Shown in pieces: positions 7,010-13,474 of a stretch of 14,632 nt of DNA. This DNA comes from CAYVKY01 sp964452115 (lineage in GTDB: Bacteria > Bacteroidota > Ignavibacteria > Tepidaquicellales > Tepidaquicellaceae). Each line of letters begins with the position of its first letter. Positions within the stretch are counted from its first letter, which is position 1. The notes under the pieces were generated by a model that ran no database searches, had not been told where the DNA came from, and saw only the letters and a program-made list of their open reading frames with translations. A program made the translations under genes and the position numbers. The stretch is taken from NCBI GenBank assembly GCA_964452115.1, contig CAYVKY010000050.1, positions 1 through 14,632 of the forward strand, given 5' to 3'.

Positions 7010-8923
7010 ATGACAGAAAACCAACCAACAGCGGGTGAACAGAAAGAGATTATCCCAGAAGAAGAAAAGGGCACAAAGAAATTGATCAGCGATGATTACA
7101 ATGAAGATGAATTTCAGACAATGTTAAAACTTTACGAAAAAACTTTTAACGTAATCAAGGAAAATGAAGTCGTTAAAGGTAAAATCGTAGCAATCCACGG
7201 TGAAGATGTCTTAATTGATATCGGATCAAAATCTGACGGCAGAGTTTCAATCAATGAATTCAACAATTCTGAAGAACTTGCAGTAGGACAGGATATAGAA
7301 GTATTCCTCGAAAAGATTGAAGATAAAGAAGGACAGCTTGTTTTATCAAAAAAGAAAGCTGATTCAATCAAAATGTGGGAAAGAATCGTTGATGCAAACC
7401 AGAACGGTACAATCGTTCAGGGCAGATGCCTCAGAAGAATCAAGGGCGGATTTGTGGTGGACATAAACGGACTTACCGCATTCCTTCCCGGCTCACAGAT
7501 TGACACGAAACCTATCAGGGATTATGATGAATACGTCGGCAAACTTATGGACTTCAAAGTGATAAAGATTAACAATCAGATCGAAAATATTATCGTTTCT
7601 CATAAGGTTCTTATTGAAGAATCAATGGCAGGTCAGAGAGAAGAACTCCTTAAGACTATCAAAAAAGGAATGATTCTTAAAGCAACGGTCAAAGCCATCA
7701 CGGATTTTGGCGTATTCGTTGACCTCGGCGGACTTGACGGACTTATTCACATCACAGACCTTTCCTGGGGAAGAATTAATCACCCGAGCGATATTGTTAA
7801 ACTCGATGAAGAAATTGATGTATATGTAATTGAATTTGACGAAGAAAAACAAAGAGTGTACCTCGGACTGAAACAGCTTCAGAGCCATCCGTGGGATAAC
7901 ATTCAGGAAAAATATAAAGTCGGCGATAAAGTATCGGGCAAGGTTGTATCACTTACCGAATACGGCGCGTTTATTGAAATTGAAAAAGGCATCGAAGGTC
8001 TGATTCACATCAGTGAAATGTCGTGGACACAGCACATCACCAATCCTGCACAAATGGTGACAATGGGTCAGCTCGTTGAAGCACAGATTTTAAATATAGA
8101 TTACGAAAACAGGAAACTTTCACTCGGAATGAAGCAGCTTATGCCGAATCCGTGGCAGAGCCTGCTTGACAGATTCCCTGTGGGCACAAAGCAGAAAGGT
8201 ACAGTGTGCAACATCACAAACTTCGGTATCTTTGTGGAACTCGAAGACGGTGTTGACGGACTCGTACATATTTCCGATTTATCGTGGACAAAGAAAATTC
8301 TCGACGTGAATGACTTCGTAAAAATGGGTGAACCGATTGAAGTTGTGATTTTAGGAATTGACGTTGCAAACCAGAGAATTTCACTCGGACACAAACAGCT
8401 GTTTGAAAATCCTTGGGATACTCTTGAAGAAAAATATAAAGTAGGAACAGAAACCGAAGTTAAAGTTGTGAAGCCGATTGACAAAGGCGTAATCGTTGAA
8501 CTTCCGGACGTAGTTGATGCATTTATTCCCGCATCGCAGTTTGCAATTTCAACACTCAAAAACGCAGGAGAAATTTTCAAAAAAGGCGACACACTTAACG
8601 TGAGAGTTATTGAATTTGATAAAACCAATAAGAAAATAGTACTTTCGGTGATTGAATATTACAAAGACAAAGAACAGAAAGACGTTGATGCATACATTGA
8701 GAAATATAAATTACCGAAAAAATTCACAGTAAAAGACATTATAGAAAAGACCAGAAGTTATGAATCAGAGCAGATTGATTTCCGCATCGAAGATATAATC
8801 GGCGACGAAATTCCATCTGTAAATGTACCGCCTGTAGTGCCGCCCGCGCCTGCAGCAGAAGAAAAGCAGCCGGAGCTCGAAGCGCCCGAAACACCTGAAG
8901 CGCCCGAGACGCCTGCAGTATAA
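7010..8923 (+). CDS. rpsA: 30S ribosomal protein S1
   Basis: RNA-binding protein of the small subunit that helps recruit and unfold mRNA, important where Shine-Dalgarno motifs are weak, as at many genes here. The 637 residues hold six S1 (OB-fold) repeats at roughly 52-115, 133-200, 218-290, 303-376, 390-464 and 477-550. Repeats 3-5 are the most canonical (DFGVFVDLGGLDGLIHITDLSW, split across 232-253; EYGAFIEIE...GLIHISEMSW; NFGIFVELE...GLVHISDLSW). Repeats 1, 2 and 6 are more divergent, as usual in S1. An acidic N-terminal arm (1-45) precedes the first repeat. The C-terminus (about 605-637) is Pro/Ala/Glu-rich with repeated PETPEAPETP, probably disordered. AAAGGA lies 7 bp upstream of the ATG. 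An intrinsic terminator follows. Confidence 0.97.
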   Translation: MTENQPTAGEQKEIIPEEEKGTKKLISDDYNEDEFQTMLKLYEKTFNVIKENEVVKGKIVAIHGEDVLIDIGSKSDGRVSINEFNNSEELAVGQDIEVFLEKIEDKEGQLVLSKKKADSIKMWERIVDANQNGTIVQGRCLRRIKGGFVVDINGLTAFLPGSQIDTKPIRDYDEYVGKLMDFKVIKINNQIENIIVSHKVLIEESMAGQREELLKTIKKGMILKATVKAITDFGVFVDLGGLDGLIHITDLSWGRINHPSDIVKLDEEIDVYVIEFDEEKQRVYLGLKQLQSHPWDNIQEKYKVGDKVSGKVVSLTEYGAFIEIEKGIEGLIHISEMSWTQHITNPAQMVTMGQLVEAQILNIDYENRKLSLGMKQLMPNPWQSLLDRFPVGTKQKGTVCNITNFGIFVELEDGVDGLVHISDLSWTKKILDVNDFVKMGEPIEVVILGIDVANQRISLGHKQLFENPWDTLEEKYKVGTETEVKVVKPIDKGVIVELPDVVDAFIPASQFAISTLKNAGEIFKKGDTLNVRVIEFDKTNKKIVLSVIEYYKDKEQKDVDAYIEKYKLPKKFTVKDIIEKTRSYESEQIDFRIEDIIGDEIPSVNVPPVVPPAPAAEEKQPELEAPETPEAPETPAV

Positions 8924-8951
8924 TGTAATCAATTGAATTTAATATGAAACG

Positions 8952-8988
8952 ACACCCCGGAATAAAAAATGTTCCGGGGTGTTTTGTT
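8952..8988 (+). terminator. Intrinsic terminator after rpsA
   Basis: An 11-bp perfect stem (ACACCCCGGAA at 8952-8962 pairing with TTCCGGGGTGT at 8972-8982) has a 9-nt A-rich loop and is followed by a T-rich tail (TTTGTT). It lies 28 bp past the rpsA stop and closes the cmk-rpsA unit. Confidence 0.93.
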
Positions 8989-9040
8989 ATTAACGTGAAT
9001 TTTTAAATCTATTTATTTAAATTTGGAAAAATAAATTATT

Positions 9041-9745
9041 ATGGAAAACAAAATATTATACGAAGGCAAAGCAAAACAGATTTTATCATATCCGGATGAC
9101 CCTCAGTGCGTGATTCAGCATTTCAAAGATGATGCATCTGCATTCAACGGGCTGAAAAAAGACAGAATCGCCGGTAAGGGAGTTTTAAATAATAAAATTT
9201 CGACACTATTTTTTGAATATCTTGCAAAAAATAATATCAAAACTCATTTTATAAAAAGCCTTTCGGACAACGAAATGCTTGTGAAGAAGGTGAGCATAAT
9301 CAAGATAGAAGTTGTATGCAGAAATATCGCAAGCGGAAGTCTTGTAAAAAGATACGGATTTATAGACGGAAAAGAATTGTCAAAGCCGATTGTGGAATTT
9401 TATTACAAATCCGATGAAGCAGGAGACCCGATGTTCTGCAGGCAGCACGTTCTGGAGCTGGGTTTGGCTGATGATGCAGAAGTGGATTTTCTGATTAACA
9501 ATACTTTGAAAATAAATGAACTGCTGAAAGAATTTCTTGCAGAAAGAAAAATTCTGCTCGTTGATTTCAAACTTGAATACGGCAAAGATTCCGAAGGAAA
9601 CGTTTTGCTTGCGGATGAAATCTCACCGGATACCTGCAGATTCTGGGATGCCAATACAATGAAAAAACTCGATAAAGATAATTTCAGAATGGACTTAGGA
9701 AACCTTACCGATGCATATACAGAATTATATAACAGAATAAAATAA
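9041..9745 (+). CDS. purC: Phosphoribosylaminoimidazole-succinocarboxamide (SAICAR) synthase
   Basis: Joins CAIR and aspartate with ATP to give SAICAR in purine synthesis; cytoplasmic. At 234 aa it has the usual length of the stand-alone bacterial enzyme. Motifs are LYEGKAKQI (6-14), DDASAFNG (30-37), IEVVCRNIASGSLVKRYG (89-106), LVDFKLEYG (173-181) and LADEISPDTCRFWD (190-203). It opens a rightward gene run just after the rpsA terminator. The 118-bp upstream gap includes 52 bp of A+T-rich DNA after the terminator, where a promoter must lie; I do not see a convincing one. psd follows after 10 bp, so a purine gene leads a phospholipid operon, a grouping I cannot explain from function. Confidence 0.97.
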   Translation: MENKILYEGKAKQILSYPDDPQCVIQHFKDDASAFNGLKKDRIAGKGVLNNKISTLFFEYLAKNNIKTHFIKSLSDNEMLVKKVSIIKIEVVCRNIASGSLVKRYGFIDGKELSKPIVEFYYKSDEAGDPMFCRQHVLELGLADDAEVDFLINNTLKINELLKEFLAERKILLVDFKLEYGKDSEGNVLLADEISPDTCRFWDANTMKKLDKDNFRMDLGNLTDAYTELYNRIK

Positions 9746-9755
9746 GGGACGGATT

Positions 9756-10418
9756 TTGATAACGAAGTATGGAAGCGACACAGTATTTAAAGTATTTATT
9801 ATTTCTGCCGTAGTTGTTGCAGCCGGATTTATTTTAGATATAATTCTCGGAATCAGTCTTCTGATATTATTTCTTTTATTTGATATATTCACATTATATT
9901 TTTTCCGTGACCCCGAAAGAACCGTTCCCGCGCTGGATGACGGCGACGTTATATCCCCTGCCGACGGCAAAATCGTTTTGATAGAAAAACCCGAAATTAC
10001 CGATTCCGATTTTTTTTCACCGGAGGATAACCTGATGCAGGTAAGCATTTTTATGTCACCGCTGAATGTTCATGTGAACAGATTTCCTGTTAGCGGCCTG
10101 CTTAAATTCGTTAAATACATTCCCGGCAAATATCTTGTTGCCTTTGATGAAAAATCGTCAACAAATAACGAGAGGTCGGTTTTCGGAATTGAGTCAAACG
10201 GAAAAAAAATAATTTTCAAACAGATTGCAGGATTCGTTGCAAGAAGGATTACATATGACTGTGAACCGGATACTGAAGTAACTGCAGGAAACAGATTCGG
10301 AATGATTAAGTTCGGTTCAAGAATTGATTTGATTTTCAGAAACGGCGCTAAGATTTATGTTAATGTGGGAGATAAAGTAAAAGCAGGCGAGACTAAACTA
10401 TTGAAATTAATTTCATAA
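9756..10418 (+). CDS. psd: Phosphatidylserine decarboxylase proenzyme (short, pyruvoyl type)
   Basis: Decarboxylates phosphatidylserine to phosphatidylethanolamine at the membrane. The 220-aa form lacks the long N-terminal region of the E. coli enzyme. A hydrophobic segment (about 11-50) should anchor it, followed by FFRDPERTVP (49-58), SPADGKI (67-73, with D70), IFMSPLNVHVNRFPVSG (98-114, with H106) and FGMIKFGSRIDL (181-192). The last holds the self-cleavage site G187-S188, where the serine becomes the pyruvoyl group; FGS rather than LGST is usual for this short subfamily. The start is TTG, supported by AAGGGA six bases upstream. The gene lies 10 bp after purC and 3 bp before pssA, its substrate supplier. 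Confidence 0.94.
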   Translation: MITKYGSDTVFKVFIISAVVVAAGFILDIILGISLLILFLLFDIFTLYFFRDPERTVPALDDGDVISPADGKIVLIEKPEITDSDFFSPEDNLMQVSIFMSPLNVHVNRFPVSGLLKFVKYIPGKYLVAFDEKSSTNNERSVFGIESNGKKIIFKQIAGFVARRITYDCEPDTEVTAGNRFGMIKFGSRIDLIFRNGAKIYVNVGDKVKAGETKLLKLIS

Positions 10419-10421
10419 TAT

Positions 10422-11135
10422 TTGGATTCAAGAAAGTTTATACCAAGTTTATTTACACTGCTTAATGCAGTATGCGGATTTATTTCCATCATTGAAAGTT
10501 CGATGGGACATTTTGACCAGGCGTGCTATTTTATTGTTTACGCTTCGCTGTTTGATGCTTTTGACGGATTAGTTGCACGTGCACTCAGAACTTCAAGTGA
10601 ATTCGGTGTTGAACTCGACTCGCTGTCTGATGTAGTATCTTTCGGCGCAGCACCGTCATTCTTGCTTTACTCAATGCATTTCCAAAAGTTAGACGGAATT
10701 GGTATTTTTTTATCGGTATTGATTTTATCATTTGCGGCAATCAGGCTTGCGCGCTTCAACATTGAACTTGTAGGTTTTGATAAGAATGTGTTTTACGGGG
10801 TACCCGTACCGCTAAGTGCTGTCACAATTATTTCTTATTTATTATTTTATCACAACAAAGTGTTTGATGCTAATCTCAGCAGCATTGTTATTATAGTGCT
10901 TGTGATTCTGCTTAGTATATTAATGGTCAGCAAATTCAAATATCCAACTCTTCCAAAATTCACTAAGAAAAATTTCAGAAAAGATAAGTTCAAACTTGCA
11001 GCGCTTCTGATATTAATAATAATTTCATTGATTTCAAAAGGATATGCCCTATTTATAATATGCATATTATATTTACTTAGCGGCGTAGCCATTTATACAT
11101 TTTCAAAATTAAGGCTTCTTTATAAAATCCGCTGA
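10422..11135 (+). CDS. pssA: CDP-diacylglycerol-serine O-phosphatidyltransferase
   Basis: Makes phosphatidylserine from CDP-diacylglycerol and serine in the inner membrane. It is a multi-helix CDP-alcohol phosphatidyltransferase of the Bacillus/yeast (type II) kind. The full signature DxxDGxxARx8GxxxDxxxD is present: D45, D48, G49, A52, R53, G62, D66 and D70. LDSLSDVVSFGAAPSFLLY (65-83) and AIRLARFNIE (105-114) are typical of PssA rather than PgsA. About eight hydrophobic segments fill the rest, with a basic loop around 172-188. The start is TTG, 3 bp after the psd stop, with no clear Shine-Dalgarno motif, so translation is probably coupled. The psd-pssA pair is common and supports both names. 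Confidence 0.93.
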   Translation: MDSRKFIPSLFTLLNAVCGFISIIESSMGHFDQACYFIVYASLFDAFDGLVARALRTSSEFGVELDSLSDVVSFGAAPSFLLYSMHFQKLDGIGIFLSVLILSFAAIRLARFNIELVGFDKNVFYGVPVPLSAVTIISYLLFYHNKVFDANLSSIVIIVLVILLSILMVSKFKYPTLPKFTKKNFRKDKFKLAALLILIIISLISKGYALFIICILYLLSGVAIYTFSKLRLLYKIR

Positions 11136-11216
11136 TTTTCCCCGACATAATTATTTTTTATAGTGTAAAAAAATATTCCATTTTTATTACATTATTTTTT
11201 TATATATTTAATTAGA

Positions 11217-11765
11217 ATGAAAAAAGAAATATTTTACATATCAAATCTTCTGTCGATTTTCAGAGCGATACTGATTATTCCTGTTGCATATTTAATGATT
11301 ATAAGCGTTGATATATTCAGAATAGAAGTTATTATTTTATTAATAACAATGTGGATTTCGGATTTACTTGACGGTTATTTTGCGCGGAAATTTAATCAGG
11401 TATCGGAACTTGGAAAAATTATTGACCCGCTTGCAGACAAAGCAGCGGTAATTATTTTATCAATAATTATTTTTATTTCAGGCAGAATTTTTACTTGGTA
11501 TTTTATACTGATAGCCGCAAGAGACCTATTAATACTGGTATTTGGGCTGTATTTACAGTCAAAATATAAATTGACTTTAATGTCAAACTATGCCGGAAAA
11601 ATTGCGGTTTTTAGTATCGGAATAATTCTTTTATTATCAGTAATTAATAGTGAACTTTTATCACAGCAATTACGTTTCTTATATTACATAAGTACAATAT
11701 TAATAGTATATTCTTTATTTTCATATTTCAAAAGATTTTTAGAAACTATAAACAAAAAATTATGA
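11217..11765 (+). CDS. pgsA: CDP-alcohol phosphatidyltransferase, PgsA-like
   Basis: Predicted CDP-diacylglycerol-glycerol-3-phosphate 3-phosphatidyltransferase, the committed step to phosphatidylglycerol, in the inner membrane. At 182 aa it fits PgsA. It begins with ISNLLSIFRA (8-17), which resembles the PgsA opening (NxLTxxR). The catalytic signature is complete: D49, D52, G53, A56, R57, G66, D70 and D74, with GKIIDPLADKAA (66-77), the PgsA-type wording. A related alcohol phosphatidyltransferase such as a cardiolipin synthase of this fold cannot be excluded. It is separated from pssA by 81 bp of very A+T-rich DNA that may hold an internal promoter. Its stop overlaps the start of the HU-like gene by 4 bp (ATGA). 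Confidence 0.85.
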   Translation: MKKEIFYISNLLSIFRAILIIPVAYLMIISVDIFRIEVIILLITMWISDLLDGYFARKFNQVSELGKIIDPLADKAAVIILSIIIFISGRIFTWYFILIAARDLLILVFGLYLQSKYKLTLMSNYAGKIAVFSIGIILLLSVINSELLSQQLRFLYYISTILIVYSLFSYFKRFLETINKKL

Positions 11766-12100
11766 GCGAAAATAATCCAGACCGCATCCCGACTTTAACA
11801 CGCAAAGACGTGGAAAGAAAGTTGGAAGAAAAATTTCAAGGTATTGATAAAGCAAAGATAACAAAAAAGATGATAGTTGACAATTTGTTCGACTCACTGC
11901 GCGAACTTATTATGTCAGCGAATCCAATCGTCAGAATTGAGATAAGGGATTTTGGTGTGTTTGAAGTAAAGAAAACAAAACCAAAACCAAAAGCGAGAAA
12001 TCTGAAGACAGGTGAATTCGTTTATGTACCCGGCAGAAGAAAAATGCATTTCAAACCCGGAAAGATTTTAAAGAATTTTTTAAAAGAAGGGACAGAATAG
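11762..12100 (+). CDS. HU/IHF-family DNA-binding protein
   Basis: Histone-like nucleoid protein expected to bend or coat DNA as a dimer. The 112 residues include an N-terminal extension of about ten residues before the helical part (TLTRKDVERKLEEKF, 11-25). The strand RIEIRDFGVFEV (58-69) is the family's hallmark. The DNA-gripping arm reads KKTKPKPKARNLKTGEFVYVP (70-90) and ends at the proline (P90) that intercalates in HU/IHF. The C-terminal helix is KPGKILKNFLKEG (98-110). The wording of the arm (KARNLKTGE) is IHF-like, but family-level naming is safer. It overlaps the pgsA-like gene by 4 bp and precedes ruvX by 6 bp, so it is co-transcribed. Confidence 0.92.
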   Translation: MSENNPDRIPTLTRKDVERKLEEKFQGIDKAKITKKMIVDNLFDSLRELIMSANPIVRIEIRDFGVFEVKKTKPKPKARNLKTGEFVYVPGRRKMHFKPGKILKNFLKEGTE

Positions 12101-12106
12101 TCACTT

Positions 12107-12556
12107 TTGACTGCTGCAGGTAATTCGACTGAATCAAAATATCTCGCAATTGATTATGGTCTGAAAAGGATAGGAATTGCTGTATCCGATCCTTCAAAGA
12201 TAATTTCATTTCCGAGGGGATATATTTTTAATGATTCAAAAACATTAGACAATATTATTGATATTATCAGAAATGATAATATAATAAAAATCGTATTGGG
12301 ACTTCCCTCGGAAAGATCGGGATTTGCGGATGATGTAAAAAGATTTTCGGAAAAACTTTCGGAAAAGATTTCGGCTAACAATCTGGCTGCGGAAATTGTT
12401 TTATATGATGAAAGATTTACAAGCAAAATTGCCGAATATAATATGCGGGAGTCCGTTACTAAAAAGAAAAACAGAAAAGTTAAGGGAACTATAGACAGCC
12501 TTGCAGCACAAGTGCTGCTGCAGAATTTTTTAGACCGGGAACACAACCTAAGGTAA
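12107..12556 (+). CDS. ruvX: RuvX/YqgF-family RNase H-fold nuclease
   Basis: Predicted RNase H-fold nuclease. Members process the 5' end of pre-16S rRNA in E. coli and were first named as Holliday-junction resolvase-like. It is cytoplasmic. At 149 aa it has normal length. Conserved parts are LAIDYGLKRIGIAVSD (13-28, catalytic D16), IVLGLPSE (62-69), LYDERFTSKIAE (99-110, D101/E102) and IDSLAAQVLLQNFLD (129-143, D130). The only usual start in frame is TTG at 12107, 6 bp after the HU-like stop. No ATG comes before the conserved core. The AlbA_2 gene starts 1 bp after its stop. Confidence 0.93.
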   Translation: MTAAGNSTESKYLAIDYGLKRIGIAVSDPSKIISFPRGYIFNDSKTLDNIIDIIRNDNIIKIVLGLPSERSGFADDVKRFSEKLSEKISANNLAAEIVLYDERFTSKIAEYNMRESVTKKKNRKVKGTIDSLAAQVLLQNFLDREHNLR

Positions 12557-12557
12557 G

Positions 12558-13199
12558 ATGTACCTCGTTGAACTTTATAGGATAATCGAAGACGGCGAAA
12601 ATTCACACGTGGAATTTAAACGGAAATTTTCGGAAGCTCCGAAAATTGCAAAGGAACTGATTGCCTTTGCAAATACTAAAGGCGGCATGATACTTTTCGG
12701 TGTGGATGACGACAGGGAAATAACCGGAGTTTCAAGCGAGAAAGGAGAAATAGAACTCATTGATACAGCCGCAAAATTTTACTGTGAGCCGGAAGTTTTG
12801 TACACAAAAGAAATCGTAAGCATCAGGCAGAAAGATATAATCATAATACACGTTCCCGAAAGTAAAACAAAGCCTCATTATCTTACCAATGATGAACTCG
12901 GCGCAAAGCGTGTTTATATTAGAAACAATGATATGAGTATGCTTGCGTCGAAGGAAACAATCAACATCCTGAAACATTCAAATCCCGATTCAAAACCCCT
13001 CATAATTTCGTACGGCAAAAATGAAAAAATGCTTATGGAATATTTAACCGAAAATGAACGCATCACCGTAAAGGAATTTAAAAAACTTGCAAATATTTCC
13101 GAGCGCCGTGCCGGCCGCACACTCGTAAACCTCGTCCGTGCGCAGGTTATCCGCCACAACCGCGACGGTAATTATGAATTCTATACATTAATAAAATAA
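12558..13199 (+). CDS. AlbA_2 (Schlafen-like) domain protein with C-terminal winged helix
   Basis: Putative nucleic-acid-binding regulator or ATPase-like protein; its function is not known. Residues 1-140 fit the AlbA_2 domain: the SHVEFKRKF stretch (16-24) with the E-F-K triad, KELIAFANTKGGMILFGVDD (32-51), ITGV (55-58) and the RVYIRNNDMS motif (118-127). Residues about 155-212 look like a winged helix-turn-helix (LTENERITVKEFKKLANI, then a basic segment and a YEFY wing), a common partner in this family. The start is ATG, with AAGG upstream inside the end of ruvX, so it should be translated with ruvX. It is the last gene of the rightward run. An antiphage or stress role is known for some Schlafen/AlbA_2 proteins, but nothing here shows it. 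Confidence 0.85.
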   Translation: MYLVELYRIIEDGENSHVEFKRKFSEAPKIAKELIAFANTKGGMILFGVDDDREITGVSSEKGEIELIDTAAKFYCEPEVLYTKEIVSIRQKDIIIIHVPESKTKPHYLTNDELGAKRVYIRNNDMSMLASKETINILKHSNPDSKPLIISYGKNEKMLMEYLTENERITVKEFKKLANISERRAGRTLVNLVRAQVIRHNRDGNYEFYTLIK

Positions 13200-13255
13200 A
13201 ATCTCTATCCTCGTGATGATGCTCCCAGATTATACAAAGACAAGCCCAACCTCCT

Positions 13256-13281
13256 CGTTCCTACGCTCCAGCGTAGGAACG
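13256..13281. repeat. Perfect palindrome, 12-bp arms with 2-bp centre
   Basis: CGTTCCTACGCT (13256-13267) is the exact reverse complement of AGCGTAGGAACG (13270-13281), separated by CC. It could fold into a very stable hairpin or cruciform. It lies at the inner edge of repeat copy C. Confidence 0.95.
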
Positions 13282-13338
13282 CACATCCTATTTAACAGGC
13301 ATTTATTTGTGAATATTTTTTTGCGTGCCGCCACTGAA

Positions 13339-13354
13339 TCCCGAGTACTCGGGA
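13339..13354. repeat. Perfect 16-bp palindrome TCCCGAGTACTCGGGA
   Basis: The sequence is identical on both strands. It directly abuts repeat copy B, at the place where copy A near 6098-6112 has only a short imperfect stem-loop. Confidence 0.95.
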
Positions 13355-13382
13355 GCACGAGGGGCTTGGGAACGTTTTAGCA
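13355..13382 (-). repeat. Copy B of the interspersed repeat
   Basis: The reverse complement matches copy A (6073-6100) at 25 of 28 positions. Copy C (13244-13261, plus strand) shares 15 of 18 positions with the same core. The three together define a small repeat family within this window. Confidence 0.75.
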
Positions 13383-13474
13383 CAAACTCTAGAGCTTGGA
13401 AAGGTTATATGTGAAATTTACCCCGTGTGCTCCTGTTTACTCTGAAGAACATAGGGTATTGTCCATCTAATTTA

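Larger units (their letters stand above)
13200..13474. repeat. Intergenic spacer packed with G+C-rich palindromic repeats
   Basis: This 275-bp region lies between two convergent genes and has no credible gene. It holds a short repeat (copy C, 13244-13261), a perfect 26-bp palindrome at 13256-13281, a perfect 16-bp palindrome at 13339-13354, copy B at 13355-13382 on the minus strand, and a weaker third remnant (CCAAGCTC core on the minus strand, around 13395-13402). Copies C and B face each other about 95 bp apart, as in a small element with inverted ends. The hairpins may also stop transcription from both sides, although no T-run follows them. Confidence 0.65.

Noticed and set aside
8101..8628. 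A 175-codon open frame antisense to rpsA
   Set aside because: It is a Ser/Thr/Phe-rich shadow of the repeated S1 domains on the other strand; the S1 reading is unambiguous.
11136..11216. A promoter in the 81-bp gap before the pgsA-like gene
   Set aside because: The DNA is so A+T-rich that many weak -10-like matches occur and none has a convincing -35 partner.
12154..12606. A 150-codon open frame antisense to ruvX
   Set aside because: ruvX on the plus strand has all family motifs; the reverse frame has none.
13200..13474. A CRISPR array or tRNA in the repeat-rich spacer
   Set aside because: The repeats are inverted and irregularly spaced, not direct repeats with even spacers, and no cloverleaf could be drawn.
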